A DNA stretch of 64,000 nucleotides from Streptomyces griseomycini (GTDB taxonomy: Bacteria; Actinomycetota; Actinomycetes; Streptomycetales; Streptomycetaceae), in assembly GCF_014203535.1 (NCBI RefSeq), contig NZ_JACHJI010000007.1, positions 124,001 to 188,000 on the forward strand, in the 5' to 3' direction. The notes beneath the pieces are model-generated. The model saw nothing but the letters and a program-made list of their open reading frames with translations, had not been told where the DNA came from and ran no database searches. Positions 16,575-26,009 of the stretch are shown one piece after another. Numbering within the stretch: the stretch's first letter is position 1; the number at the start of each line of letters is the position of its first letter. The translations under genes and the position numbers were made by a program.

Positions 16575-17417
16575 ATGGCGAACATGGCGACGGCCGAGAT
16601 CGGTGTGATCGGCGGCTCCGGTTTCTACTCCTTCCTCGACGACGTGACCGAGGTCCGGGTGGACACCCCGTACGGTGCCCCCAGTGACTCCCTCTTCCTC
16701 GGCGAGGTGGCCGGCCGGCGGGTCGCCTTCCTCCCCCGGCACGGGCGCGGCCACCATCTGCCGCCGCACCGGATCAACTACCGGGCCAACCTGTGGGCGC
16801 TCCGGTCGGTCGGGGTGCGCCAGGTGCTCGGGCCGTGCGCGGTGGGCGGTCTGCGCCCCGAGTACGGGCCGGGCACGCTGCTGGTGCCGGACCAGCTCGT
16901 GGACCGTACGAAGTCCCGGGCGAACACGTACTTCGACGGGCTGCCGCTGCCCGACGGCACGGTGCCGAACGTGGTCCACGTGTCCCTGGCCGACCCCTAC
17001 TGCCCCACCGGGCGCACGGCCGCGCTGAAGGCGGCGCGCGGCCGGGACTGGGAGCCGGTGGACGGCGGCACGCTGGTCGTGGTGGAGGGGCCGCGCTTCT
17101 CCACCCGTGCCGAGTCGTCGTGGCACCGGGCGCAGGGCTGGTCGGTGGTGGGCATGACCGGCCATCCGGAGGCGGCGCTCGCCCGCGAGCTGGAGCTCTG
17201 CTACACCTCCCTGACCCTGGTCACCGACCTCGACGCCGGCGCCGAGACCGGGGAGGGCGTCTCCCACGACGAGGTGCTGCGGGTGTTCGCCGCCAACGTG
17301 GGCCGGCTGCGGGGCGTGCTCTTCGACGCGGTGGCCGCACTGCCGGCGGCGGACGGGCGGGACTGCCTGTGCGCGTCGGCGCTGGGCGGGATGGACCCGG
17401 GGTTCGCGCTGCCGTAG
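16575..17417 (+). CDS. mtnP: S-methyl-5'-thioadenosine phosphorylase
   Basis: 280 residues from ATG 16575 (ATG 16584 is a second option). Phosphorolysis of methylthioadenosine to adenine and methylthioribose-1-phosphate in methionine salvage. Seen: IGVIGGSGFYSFLDD phosphate loop, FLPRHGRGHHLPPHRINYRAN, the VVEGPRFSTRAES loop with the ribose contacts, and VVGMTGHPEAALARELELCY with the purine-site region. The lineage is purine nucleoside phosphorylase type 2; strict MTA specificity is inferred. Confidence 0.9.
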   Translation: MANMATAEIGVIGGSGFYSFLDDVTEVRVDTPYGAPSDSLFLGEVAGRRVAFLPRHGRGHHLPPHRINYRANLWALRSVGVRQVLGPCAVGGLRPEYGPGTLLVPDQLVDRTKSRANTYFDGLPLPDGTVPNVVHVSLADPYCPTGRTAALKAARGRDWEPVDGGTLVVVEGPRFSTRAESSWHRAQGWSVVGMTGHPEAALARELELCYTSLTLVTDLDAGAETGEGVSHDEVLRVFAANVGRLRGVLFDAVAALPAADGRDCLCASALGGMDPGFALP

Positions 17418-17578
17418 TGCGTGGGGCGGCGTGGCCGCGTGGCCGGCGGGCGGGGCCTCTCCTTCGGGTGAGGAAGATGTCCACAGGCCGGCCGTGCGTC
17501 CACAGGGCCCGGCGGGGCACGGCGCGGGGCCTCATCGTGGGGGTCACAAGCCGATCCCTCGTCTCAGGCGGTGGTCCC

Positions 17579-18187
17579 GTGTCCTTCCGTCCGTCCACGC
17601 TCCCCTCCTCCCACTCCCCCTCCCCCGCTCCCTCTCCCGTGGTGCCGCGCCCTCCCGGCGCCGACGTCCCTCCCCGCTGCGAGGTGCCGCACTTCGCCCC
17701 CGTGCGGGTGCGCGGCGGTCTGCTGCACCCGGGCCGGCTCGCCCGGCACCGGAGGCGGGCCGTGGCGGTCGGCCTCGCGGTCACGGCGGCGGCACTCGTG
17801 GCGGCGGGCCCCCGGGACACCGACCGGTCCCGCGGGCATCCCGGCGGCTCCGCGTCCGCCCGCGCGACCTCGGCGGCCACCGGGGACCGTCCGGTACGGA
17901 CCCGGCGGGCGGGGGAGACGGTCACGGCACCGGTGCGGATCGCCGACGCGGCCGCGGTACGGCTGCTGCGGCCGGGCGACCGGGTGGACGTGATCGCCGC
18001 CGAGGAGACGGTGTCCGGCGGTACGGCCCGCGTGATCGCGCGCGGGGCGCGGGTGGCCGAGGTGCCGGAACCGCCGGGGGACGCGGGCGACGGCGGGGCC
18101 CTGGTGGTGCTGTCGGTACCGCGCTCCACCGCGGCCGAACTGGTCGGCGCGAGCGCCACGGCGCGGCTGGCGGTGGCCCTGTGCTGA
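17579..18187 (+). CDS. SAF-domain / CpaB-RcpC-like membrane-anchored protein
   Basis: About 202 residues from GTG 17579. A cytoplasmic Pro-rich start, a transmembrane helix near residues 60-80 (AVAVGLAVTAAALVAAG), then an extracytoplasmic part ending in RLLRPGDRVDVIAAEE...VIARGARVAEVP, the pattern of RcpC/CpaB proteins of Flp pilus systems. No other pilus genes are nearby, so a pilus role is uncertain. An earlier in-frame ATG at 17477 is possible but would place non-conserved residues before the Pro-rich start. Confidence 0.65.
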   Translation: MSFRPSTLPSSHSPSPAPSPVVPRPPGADVPPRCEVPHFAPVRVRGGLLHPGRLARHRRRAVAVGLAVTAAALVAAGPRDTDRSRGHPGGSASARATSAATGDRPVRTRRAGETVTAPVRIADAAAVRLLRPGDRVDVIAAEETVSGGTARVIARGARVAEVPEPPGDAGDGGALVVLSVPRSTAAELVGASATARLAVALC

Positions 18188-18277
18188 CGCGGCGCGGCTG
18201 GACAGGCCGGCACCGCCGTGACGTAGGTTGCGGAGCGTTTTCTTCCGCACCTTACGCACGAGAAATGGGACCCCGAA

Positions 18278-18748
18278 GTGAGCGACAAGGAGAGGACGAG
18301 CGTCTGGCAGGGCTTCAAGGCCTTCCTGATGCGCGGGAACGTCGTCGACCTGGCCGTGGCGGTGGTCATCGGCGCCGCCTTCACCAACATCGTCAACGCG
18401 GTCGTGAAGGGCGTCATCAATCCGCTGGTGGGTGCGTTCGGCACCAAGGACCTGGACAGCTACAGCTCGTGCCTGAAGGGTCCGTGCGAGGGCACCGGGG
18501 ACGCCGCGACGGGCGTGCGGATCCTGTGGGGTTCCGTCCTCGGCGCGACGCTGCAGTTCCTGATCACCGCGGCGGTCGTCTACTTCCTGATGGTCCTGCC
18601 CATGGCGAAGTACCTGGCCCGTCTGGAGGCCCGCAGGAAGGCGAAGGAGGGCGCGGAGGAGGTCGTCGAGGTGTCCGAGCTGGAAGTGCTCAAGGAGATC
18701 CGCGACGCCCTCGTGTCGCAGCGCGGCCCGGGCCACGGCGAGCGGTAG
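18278..18748 (+). CDS. mscL: Large-conductance mechanosensitive channel MscL
   Basis: 156 residues from GTG 18278. Pressure-release channel of the cytoplasmic membrane. The N-terminal amphipathic helix and first transmembrane helix (FLMRGNVVDLAVAVVIGAAFT) include the gate residues, a periplasmic loop with two Cys follows, and the second helix (LQFLITAAVVYFLMVLP) leads into a charged C-terminal coiled-coil bundle. Slightly longer than E. coli MscL because of the loop and the C-terminal tail. Confidence 0.95.
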   Translation: MSDKERTSVWQGFKAFLMRGNVVDLAVAVVIGAAFTNIVNAVVKGVINPLVGAFGTKDLDSYSSCLKGPCEGTGDAATGVRILWGSVLGATLQFLITAAVVYFLMVLPMAKYLARLEARRKAKEGAEEVVEVSELEVLKEIRDALVSQRGPGHGER

Positions 18749-18769
18749 GGCGCTCCGTCGGAGGGCGGG

Positions 18770-18946
18770 TCAGAGGTGGTGGGGCGGCTTCTCGTCGAGG
18801 AAGCGCTTCAGGTCGGAGACGCTGTCACCGGACGGGCGCTCGCCCCACCCGCGGTCCGTGTCGTCCGGGGACTGCTGGTCCAGCGGGTCGTCGAAGACCA
18901 GCGCGGGCTTCGGCTCGCGCGGCCGGGGCTCGGGGGCGGTGCTCAT
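18770..18946 (-). CDS. Small conserved-looking protein of 58 residues
   Basis: ATG 18946 to TGA 18770. Begins MSTAPEPRPREPKPALVFDD and ends SDLKRFLDEKPPHHL. Third codon positions are almost all G/C, which supports real coding, and it lies head-to-tail against mscL with 21 nt between the stops. Acidic and Pro-rich, no membrane segment or known domain. Function unknown. Confidence 0.6.
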   Translation of the reverse strand: MSTAPEPRPREPKPALVFDDPLDQQSPDDTDRGWGERPSGDSVSDLKRFLDEKPPHHL

Positions 18947-19063
18947 GGCTCCAGGGTACGGCTCCCCGTCGGGCGGCCGGCCCGGATCGGCAGGCGGCGG
19001 CCCGGGCGGCCCCGCGGCGCGGTCACACCGCGCCGCGGCAGGCCGGGAGGCGCCGGAGCGTCG

Positions 19064-19636
19064 TCAGCGGACGACGTCGAAGACGTTCTTCTGGATGCCG
19101 TTGGCGTACGCCTCGTGCTCGACGAGCTTCAGCTTCTGGGCGTCCTTGTCCGTGCCGCTGAACAGACGCTTGCCCGCGCCGAGCAGGAGCGGGAAGACGA
19201 GCAGGTGGTAACGGTCGATCAGGCCGGCGTCCGACAGGTTCCGGTTGAGGGTGGCGCTGCCGTGGACGATGATCGGGCCGCCCTCGGTCTCCTTCAGCGC
19301 GGCGACCTCGTCGAGCGAGCGCAGGATCGTGGTCTCACCCCAGTCGGGGGCCAGGGCGTCCTCGGTGAGGGTGGTCGACACGACGTACTTCGGCATCACC
19401 TTGTAGTCGGCGAACTCCTCCATGCCCGGCCAGACCGGGCTGAACGCCTCGTAGCTGACGCGGCCCAGCAACATCGCGGTGGCTTCCTTCTGCTCCCGGT
19501 CCTTGATCTCGTACGCCTCCGGGAGGAACTCCACGTCCTTGAACGTCCACCCCGAGTTCCGGTAACCGGGCTCGCCACCAGGGGCTTCCACGACGCCGTC
19601 GAGCGAGACGAAGGCGGTGCTGATCAGGGTGCGCAT
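19064..19636 (-). CDS. Dihydrofolate reductase / RibD C-terminal family protein
   Basis: 190 residues from ATG 19636 (GGGAG upstream). The N-terminal strand MRTLISTAFVSLDGVVEAPGG, the LGRVSYEAFSPVWP nucleotide-binding region and the late LLVFPLLLGAGKRLF segment are typical of YyaP/RibD-like reductases. Uses NADPH in characterised relatives; substrate unknown. Divergent from the P1 peptidase across 192 bp. Confidence 0.85.
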   Translation of the reverse strand: MRTLISTAFVSLDGVVEAPGGEPGYRNSGWTFKDVEFLPEAYEIKDREQKEATAMLLGRVSYEAFSPVWPGMEEFADYKVMPKYVVSTTLTEDALAPDWGETTILRSLDEVAALKETEGGPIIVHGSATLNRNLSDAGLIDRYHLLVFPLLLGAGKRLFSGTDKDAQKLKLVEHEAYANGIQKNVFDVVR

Positions 19637-19828
19637 ACTGAGGTCTCCCGGTGTCTCGTGGCTGGTTCCCAGCCGGTCCGGCCGATGCTCGTGCCGGCCG
19701 GTTCCACGGCTGCTGGACATCGTCCGCCATGACAGACCCCGGGCGGCGGAAGAACTCATCGGTCCCCGTCCGTTCTCCTGCCGGCCGGGGACGCCGGGTC
19801 GACGCGGTGACTGGACGACACTGGCGCC

Positions 19829-20857
19829 ATGGCACATGACGCTCTGACAGATGTGGCCGGCGTGCGCGTGGGGCACGCGACGCGCACCGGCGGCGGGTGG
19901 CTCACCGGCACCACGGTCGTACTCGCGCCGGAGGGCGGGGCGGTGGCCGCGGTGGACGTGCGCGGCGGTGGCCCCGGCACGAAGGAGACCGACGCGCTCG
20001 ATCCGCGCAACGTCGTGCGGAAGGTCGAGGCGATCGTGCTGACCGGGGGCAGCGCCTACGGGCTCGACGCGGCGTCCGGGGTGATGGCCTGGCTGGAGGA
20101 GCGGGGGCGCGGAGTGCGCGTCGGGCCGGATCCCGCGCACGTGGTGCCGGTCGTACCGGCCGCCTGTGTCTTCGATCTGGGCCGGGGCGGCGACTTCCGG
20201 GCCCGGCCCGACGCGGCCACCGGTCGGGCCGCGGTCGAGGCGGCCGCGGCGAGCGGACCGGGGGCACGGGTACCGCAGGGGTGCGTGGGTGCCGGCACGG
20301 GGGCCACGGTCGGGCCGGTGAAGGGCGGGATCGGCACCGCGAGCACGGTGCTGGAGTCCGGGATCACCGTGGCCGCGCTGGTGGTGGCCAACGCGGCGGG
20401 GTCGGCGGTGGATCCGGAAACGGGGGTGCTGTACGGGGAGTTGTTCCAGGGACGGGTGCGCTACCCGGAGGCGCGGGTGCACGAGGCCGCGCTGCGGCGG
20501 CTCGCGGAGCTGTCCGGGCGGAACGTGCGGCCCCCGCTCAACACCACGCTCGCGGTGGTCGCGACCGACGCGGACCTGTCCAAGGCACAGGCACAGAAGC
20601 TGGCCGGCACCGCGCACGACGGCATCGCGCGCGCCGTACGCCCGGTGCACCTGCTCAACGACGGCGACACGGTGTTCGCCCTCGCCACGGGGGCGCGCCC
20701 GCTCGACGCGGCGGACCCCCTCGCCCTGAACGACGTCCTCGCGACGGGCGCGGACCTGGTGACCCGCGCGATCGTACGGGCGGTGCGCGCCGCCGGGTCG
20801 GTGGACGGCCCGGGCGGATCGTGGCCGTCGTACGGGGAGCTGTACGGCACGGGTTGA
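19829..20857 (+). CDS. P1 family peptidase (DmpA/NylC-like Ntn-hydrolase)
   Basis: 342 residues. Self-processing aminopeptidase/amidase fold. VRVGHATR at the start, LTGGSAYGLDAASGVMAWLEE and the GCVGAGTGATVG loop are family marks. The segment RPPLNTTLAVVATDADLSK carries the likely autocleavage site before a Thr nucleophile (Asn|Thr), as in NylC, rather than the Ser of DmpA. Activity may be on beta-peptides, D-residues or cyclic/linear amide oligomers in known relatives; not predictable here. ATG 19829 has no strong ribosome site. Confidence 0.88.
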   Translation: MAHDALTDVAGVRVGHATRTGGGWLTGTTVVLAPEGGAVAAVDVRGGGPGTKETDALDPRNVVRKVEAIVLTGGSAYGLDAASGVMAWLEERGRGVRVGPDPAHVVPVVPAACVFDLGRGGDFRARPDAATGRAAVEAAAASGPGARVPQGCVGAGTGATVGPVKGGIGTASTVLESGITVAALVVANAAGSAVDPETGVLYGELFQGRVRYPEARVHEAALRRLAELSGRNVRPPLNTTLAVVATDADLSKAQAQKLAGTAHDGIARAVRPVHLLNDGDTVFALATGARPLDAADPLALNDVLATGADLVTRAIVRAVRAAGSVDGPGGSWPSYGELYGTG

Positions 20858-21069
20858 CGGGTGGGGCCGGGAGGGGCGGGGAGGGGGCGGGGGCGGGCCC
20901 CGCCCCCGGCGGGTCTCCTCCCGGCTCCGGGTTCCGAGCAGGCGATTGTCCCGGTTCTGTCACCGTGCAGCCGTTCACGGCGGTCGGTGGAACCCAGGTG
21001 GGGGTCACTCCCCTCTTCCCTCACGTAATCGGAGCGGATCACCCACATCACTCGAACCTGGAGCAGCCC

Positions 21070-22293
21070 GTGACAACGCCGGACATTGCAGCGCGGCGCG
21101 CACTGGTGGCCTGTGCCGCCCTGGTGGTCGGCACCTTCACCCTCACCGCGTGCAGCGGCAGCGCGAACGCCGGTGGGGAGGACGACGGCAAGAGCGGCAA
21201 GGGCTCCGCGAAGACGTCCGTCGCGGAGATAGCCATCTCGGCGAAGGACGGTTCGACCGGTGCGTCCATCAACACCACCGGGGTGAAGGTCAGCGGCGGC
21301 CGACTGACGGAGGTGAGGATGACGGTGGCGGAGACGGGAGAGGCGGTACCGGGTTCGCTCTCCGCCGACGGGCGCGCCTGGAAGCCGAAGGAGCAGCTGG
21401 AGCGCGGGACGAAGTACCGGATATCGGCGGCGGCGGAGAACGGCGACGGCCGTACCTCGGCGGCCGATTCCACCTTCACCACCGTCACCCCGGCGAACAG
21501 CTTCATCGGCACGTACACGCCGGACGACGGCACCACGGTCGGGGTGGGGATGCCGGTGTCGTTCACCTTCGACAAGGCCATCACCGACAAGAAGGCCGTG
21601 CAGTCGCGCATCACCGTCACCTCCAGCAGCGGGCAGAAGGTGGTCGGGCACTGGTTCGACGCACAGCGGCTGGACTTCCGGCCCCAGGAGTACTGGAAGG
21701 CCGGCTCCAAGGTCACGATGAGGATCGACCTGGACGGCGTCGAGGGCGCGAACGGCGTCCACGGGGTGCAGAAGAAGACGGTGACCTTCACCGTCGGGCG
21801 TTCACAGGTCTCCACGGTCGACGCCGCCACCCAGACCATGACGGTCGTGCGGGACGGGAGGACGATCAGGTCCGTCCCGATCTCGGCGGGCGACGCGCAG
21901 CACACCACGTACAACGGGCAGATGGTGATCTCCCAGAAGTTCACCGAGACCCGGATGAACAGCCAGACGGTCGGGCTGGGCTCCGAGTACGACATCCCGG
22001 ACGTGCCGCACGCGATGCGGCTGACCAGGTCCGGCACCTTCATCCACGGCAACTACTGGTACAACAAGGGCAATCCGCCCTTCGGCCGACAGGGCACCAG
22101 CCACGGCTGCGTCGGTCTGCAGGACGTGCAGGGCGCCCGGGGCGACACCCCCGGCAAGTGGTTCTACGACAACTCCCTGCTCGGGGACGTCGTGATCGTG
22201 AAGAACTCCCCCGACAGCACGGTGGCGCCGGACAACGGCCTCAACGGCTGGAACATGGAGTGGAGCCAGTGGGTGGCGGGCAGCGCCGTCTGA
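21070..22293 (+). CDS. L,D-transpeptidase lipoprotein (YkuD)
   Basis: 407 residues from GTG 21070 (GGAG 6 nt upstream). A lipobox LTAC near residue 26 gives a lipid-anchored, extracytoplasmic protein. Two Ig-like domains (about 50-250) precede the catalytic YkuD domain, which shows FIHGNYW and TSHGCVGLQ, with Cys347 as nucleophile and the His of SHGC nearby. It makes 3-3 crosslinks in peptidoglycan and can confer beta-lactam tolerance in relatives. Layout matches Ldt of actinobacteria such as mycobacterial LdtMt2. Confidence 0.93.
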   Translation: MTTPDIAARRALVACAALVVGTFTLTACSGSANAGGEDDGKSGKGSAKTSVAEIAISAKDGSTGASINTTGVKVSGGRLTEVRMTVAETGEAVPGSLSADGRAWKPKEQLERGTKYRISAAAENGDGRTSAADSTFTTVTPANSFIGTYTPDDGTTVGVGMPVSFTFDKAITDKKAVQSRITVTSSSGQKVVGHWFDAQRLDFRPQEYWKAGSKVTMRIDLDGVEGANGVHGVQKKTVTFTVGRSQVSTVDAATQTMTVVRDGRTIRSVPISAGDAQHTTYNGQMVISQKFTETRMNSQTVGLGSEYDIPDVPHAMRLTRSGTFIHGNYWYNKGNPPFGRQGTSHGCVGLQDVQGARGDTPGKWFYDNSLLGDVVIVKNSPDSTVAPDNGLNGWNMEWSQWVAGSAV

Positions 22294-22343
22294 GCGGCCG
22301 GTGACGGCGTACCGGCTGAGCGGGCTCTTCGGGGGGCCGGTTC

Positions 22344-22372
22344 GGGCCGCGTGGGAATCTTTCACGCGGCCC
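22344..22372 (+). terminator. Terminator after L,D-transpeptidase gene
   Basis: 10-bp stem GGGCCGCGTG / CACGCGGCCC with a 9-nt loop, followed by GCTCGTTTTG, a T-rich tail. Confidence 0.8.
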
Positions 22373-22477
22373 GCTCGTTTTGTCTCCGTACGTTTTCTCG
22401 GTTCCCGGACATGATGTCCGGCCGAAGGGCTACGGTATGCACCCACAAGGTGACATGCAGCGACGCCGGGAGAAACC

Positions 22478-23224
22478 TTGAGCGTTCCGTACGAGACGGC
22501 AGCGTACGAAGCACCCGACTCGCCCGAGTCTCCGGAGGAGCACCTCGCGCGACTCCTCGGCCGCGCCCTGAACTCCTTCGAGCTGCCGGACGAGACGATG
22601 CGGCGGCTGGACTGCGCGCTCGCGCACGACGGTTCGCTGCACTCCGCGCACCACAGCGCGGGACTGCACCGGGAGACGTACCGGCACACCTGGCTGCTCG
22701 CCGACGGCTCCGCGCTCACGCTCTGGGAGCTCGTCCACAACACCGCGCCGGGCAGCGAGCCGCAGCACGAGCTGTACGTCGACGAGGAGGAGCTGCGCAC
22801 CGCCACCTCCCGGCTGCCGCTGCCGCCGGACGCCCCGGACTTCGAGCTGCCGGTGACGGTGCAGCTCCCCCCGGTGCCCGCGCCCCGGCACGTGTACGTA
22901 CCCGACGGCTCGGCGGATCACGCGCGCCGCTTACTGCGGCGCGCGGAGAACCTCGACCGGCCGGGTCCGGAGACGGCCGAGCTGCTGGCCACGGCGTTCG
23001 CGTACCAGATCACGCAGGCCTTCGGCCGTCCGTCCCAAGCAAGGCGCTCGGCGCTGTGCTTCTCGCTCTACGAGCACGCGTTCCTGCTGCGTGACGGCAG
23101 GGAGGTCTCCCTGTGGGAGGTCGAGCACACGGCCACGCCGGACGGACGGCACATGTGCGAGGTGTACGTCGACGAGGACGCGGCCCGGGACGCGATGGAG
23201 CGGCGGGCGGCGCAGGTTCCCTGA
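22478..23224 (+). CDS. DUF6227-like streptomycete protein
   Basis: 248 residues from TTG 22478 (GGGAG upstream). Two related halves are visible: HTWLLADGSALTLWELVHNT...ELYVDEEE in the first and EHAFLLRDGREVSLWEVEHTA...EVYVDEDAA in the second, each following an RLLGRA/RLLRRA helix. This suggests an internal duplication. I recall the family as DUF6227, restricted to streptomycetes; no function is known. Soluble, no signal peptide. Confidence 0.75.
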   Translation: MSVPYETAAYEAPDSPESPEEHLARLLGRALNSFELPDETMRRLDCALAHDGSLHSAHHSAGLHRETYRHTWLLADGSALTLWELVHNTAPGSEPQHELYVDEEELRTATSRLPLPPDAPDFELPVTVQLPPVPAPRHVYVPDGSADHARRLLRRAENLDRPGPETAELLATAFAYQITQAFGRPSQARRSALCFSLYEHAFLLRDGREVSLWEVEHTATPDGRHMCEVYVDEDAARDAMERRAAQVP

Positions 23225-23242
23225 CGGTGCGGGCGGAGACGC

Positions 23243-23560
23243 TCAGCCGCTCTCGCCGAAGCGCCGCACCAGCCCCGCGAACGCGTCGCGTTCCGCCGGG
23301 GTGAGCCGCACCGTCTCCGCGCGCGGACCCGTCTGCCGCTGTCTCGGTATCACCGGAACCGCCGGGGGCGCCGGAGTCGCGGGGACCGGTGCGCTTCCGT
23401 GGCGTCCGTGTCCGTGGTGTCCGTGCCGTCGGGCGGCCTCGGCGCGCGCACGTCCGCGTCCGCGCCGCAGCGCCTCCGCCAGGCCCGCCACGCAGGCCAC
23501 GGCCACCAGGGTGAGGGCGGCGGTGCCCGTCGTCCTCAGGATCGTGTCGTGCTCAGACAT
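23243..23560 (-). CDS. Small membrane protein with His-rich stretch
   Basis: 105 residues. One transmembrane helix at about 10-30 (TGTAALTLVAVACVAGLAEAL), then a basic and His-rich stretch (RRHGHHGHGRHG) and a Pro-rich part, ending in a short helical LTPAERDAFAGLVRRFGE. Function unknown; a metal-binding role of the His stretch is conceivable but not shown. Convergent with the preceding gene, 18 nt between stops. Confidence 0.6.
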   Translation of the reverse strand: MSEHDTILRTTGTAALTLVAVACVAGLAEALRRGRGRARAEAARRHGHHGHGRHGSAPVPATPAPPAVPVIPRQRQTGPRAETVRLTPAERDAFAGLVRRFGESG

Positions 23561-23689
23561 GCGCCCCAGTACACACCACGGTCCGGGGTCGTGACCCCGG
23601 ACCGTGAGGAGAGTGATCTATCTCGCAGTCGGCATGAATCGCCCACATGCCCCCAAAGGAGCAATCCGCCGTCGCTCCGTCGGGACGCC

Positions 23690-25885
23690 CTACGCGGCCA
23701 CCGGCTGCTCCGCCTGCGCCGGTGAGGCCGGTGCGCCCTCGCCGGGACCGGCCGTGCCCGCTCCCGCGGCCGGCTTGCGCAGGCCCTTCAGGACGAGCAC
23801 CAGGGCCGCCGTGACGCAGACGCCCGCGGCGATGGCGACCAGGTAGAGGAGCGGGTTGCCGATCAGCGGGACCACGAAGACGCCGCCGTGCGGGGCGCGC
23901 AGCGTGGCGCCGAAGGCCATGGACAGGGCGCCGGTGACCGCGCCGCCCGCCATCGAGGCGGGGATCACGCGCAGCGGGTCGGCGGCGGCGAACGGGATCG
24001 CGCCCTCGGAGATGAAGGAGGCGCCCAGCACCCAGGCGGCCTTGCCGTTCTCCCGCTCGGTCCGGTCGAAGAGCTTGCCGCGGACCGTGGTGGCCAGGGC
24101 CATCGCCAGCGGCGGGACCATGCCGGCCGCCATCACCGCGGCCATGATCTTCATCGCGGAGTCGCTGGGGCTCGCGACGGCGATACCGGCCGTGGCGAAG
24201 GTGTACGCGACCTTGTTGAGGGGGCCGCCGAGGTCGAAGCACATCATCAGGCCGAGCAGGGCGCCGAGCAGGACGGCGTTGGCGCCGCTGAGGCCGTTCA
24301 GCCAGTCGGTCATGGCCTTCTGCGCCTCGGCGATGGGCTTGCCGATGACCACGAACATCAGGAAGCCGACGACCGCCGAGGAGATCAGCGGGATCACCAC
24401 CACCGGCATGATGCCGCGCAGCGCCGTCGGGATGCGCGCCTTCTGGATCGCGAGCACCACGCCACCGGCGAGCAGGCCGGCCGCGAGGCCGCCGAGGAAG
24501 CCGGCGTTGACGGTGAGCGAGATCGCGCCGCCGACGAAGCCGGGGACGAGGCCGGGCCGGTCGGCCATGCCGTAGGCGATGTAGCCGGCCAGGACCGGGA
24601 CGAGGAAGCCGAAGGCGACGCCGCCGATCTGGAAGAGCAGGGCGCCCCAGCTGTCGGCCTGGGTCCACACGAAGTGGTCCATGACCGACGGCGCCTTGTT
24701 GATCTCGTAGCCGCCGATCGCGAAGCCGAGGGCGATGAGGAGGCCGCCCGCCGCGACGAACGGGACCATGTAGCTGACGCCGGACATGAGCCAGGTGCGC
24801 AGCTTGGTGCCGTAGCCCTCGCCGGATCCGCCGGTGCGCTCCACGGGCGTACCGCCGGACGCGTCGGTCGCGGCGGCCGCGGTGCTCTCGCCGCGTTCGG
24901 CCCTGCCGCGGACCTCGGTGATCAGTTCGGCGGGGCGGTTGATGGCCGCCTTGACCCCGGTGTCGACGGTCGGCTTGCCCGCGAAGCGGTCCTTCTCCCG
25001 TACGGGGACGTCGTGGGCGAGGATCACGCCGTCCGCCGCCGCGATCACGGCCGGGTCGAGCCGGGTGAACCCGGCCGAGCCCTGCGTCTCGACGACGACC
25101 TCGACGCCCGCCTCCCGTCCGGCGTTCTCCAGTGACTCGGCCGCCATGTAGGTGTGGGCGATGCCGGTGGGGCAGGAGGTGACGGCGACGATCCGGAACG
25201 GGCGGTCCGCACCGGTCCCGGCGTCGCCGGTGCCCGTGACGGCACCGGCGGAGGCCGCCGCCGGTGCCGCCACGGAGTCTGCGGATCCGGAGCCCGGGTC
25301 CGAGTCCGAGCCCGTGTCGGAGCCCGGGCCCGTGTCGGAGCCCGGGCCCGTGTCGGAGCCCGGGCCCGAGCCGGAGTCGTTCCCGGCCGCTGTCGCCGGC
25401 GTCGCCGCCGCGTCCGCGGCGGTGCTTCCGCCGGCCGCGGGCGGCTCGTCCCCGCGGATGAGCGCCGCCGCGGCCGACGCGTCGTCCACCGCCCTGAGCG
25501 CGTCGGTGAACTCGGTGTTCATCAGCTGCCGGGCCAGCGACGACAGGATCGTCAGATGGGCGTCGTCGGCACCGGCCGGTGCGGCGATGAGGAAGATCAG
25601 GTCGGCGGGGCCGTCCGCCGCGCCGAAGTCGATCCCGGCGGCGCTGCGCCCGAAGGCGAGCGTCGGCTCGGTGACGTGCTCGCTGCGGCAGTGCGGGATG
25701 CCGATGCCTCCGTCGAGGCCGGTCGGCATCTGGGCCTCGCGGGCGGCGACGTCGGCGAGGAAGCCCTCCAGGTCGGTCACCCGGCCCAGGGCCACCATGC
25801 GTGCGGCGAGGGCGCGCGCCGCCGCTTCCTTGGTGTCGGCGGACAGGTCGAGGTCGACCAGGTCCGCGGTGATCATGTCGCTCAT
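23690..25885 (-). CDS. fruA: Fructose-specific PTS enzyme IIABC
   Basis: 731 residues in one chain. IIA domain about 1-145 with phosphorylated His65 (GIGIPHCRS), IIB domain about 228-330 with phospho-Cys238 (VTSCPTGIAHTYMAAE), and IIC membrane domain about 365-700 with EGAIPF and GGPLNK motifs. It imports fructose as fructose-1-phosphate. The IIA-IIB linker (about 145-228) is Ala/Gly/Ser/Asp-rich and contains a three-unit repeat. Last gene of the deoR-fruK-fruA operon, 124 nt after fruK. MITADL at 25876 is an alternative start. Confidence 0.95.
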   Translation of the reverse strand: MSDMITADLVDLDLSADTKEAAARALAARMVALGRVTDLEGFLADVAAREAQMPTGLDGGIGIPHCRSEHVTEPTLAFGRSAAGIDFGAADGPADLIFLIAAPAGADDAHLTILSSLARQLMNTEFTDALRAVDDASAAAALIRGDEPPAAGGSTAADAAATPATAAGNDSGSGPGSDTGPGSDTGPGSDTGSDSDPGSGSADSVAAPAAASAGAVTGTGDAGTGADRPFRIVAVTSCPTGIAHTYMAAESLENAGREAGVEVVVETQGSAGFTRLDPAVIAAADGVILAHDVPVREKDRFAGKPTVDTGVKAAINRPAELITEVRGRAERGESTAAAATDASGGTPVERTGGSGEGYGTKLRTWLMSGVSYMVPFVAAGGLLIALGFAIGGYEINKAPSVMDHFVWTQADSWGALLFQIGGVAFGFLVPVLAGYIAYGMADRPGLVPGFVGGAISLTVNAGFLGGLAAGLLAGGVVLAIQKARIPTALRGIMPVVVIPLISSAVVGFLMFVVIGKPIAEAQKAMTDWLNGLSGANAVLLGALLGLMMCFDLGGPLNKVAYTFATAGIAVASPSDSAMKIMAAVMAAGMVPPLAMALATTVRGKLFDRTERENGKAAWVLGASFISEGAIPFAAADPLRVIPASMAGGAVTGALSMAFGATLRAPHGGVFVVPLIGNPLLYLVAIAAGVCVTAALVLVLKGLRKPAAGAGTAGPGEGAPASPAQAEQPVAA
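25314..25367. repeat. Three perfect 18-bp repeats in fruA linker
   Basis: GTGTCGGAGCCCGGGCCC three times in tandem, encoding the (G-P-G-S-D-T) repeats of the IIA-IIB linker on the minus strand. A length-variable linker is expected. Confidence 0.9.
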
Positions 25886-26009
25886 CGCGGGCTCCTTCGC
25901 ACGCGTATCGCCCGTGCAGCGGGGTGGGCGGAAGAGGGGACGGGGGTGCGGTGGGGGGTGACGGGAAGGGAGAAGGGGAAGAAGGCGGGGGAGGGGATCT
26001 CACGGGCGT

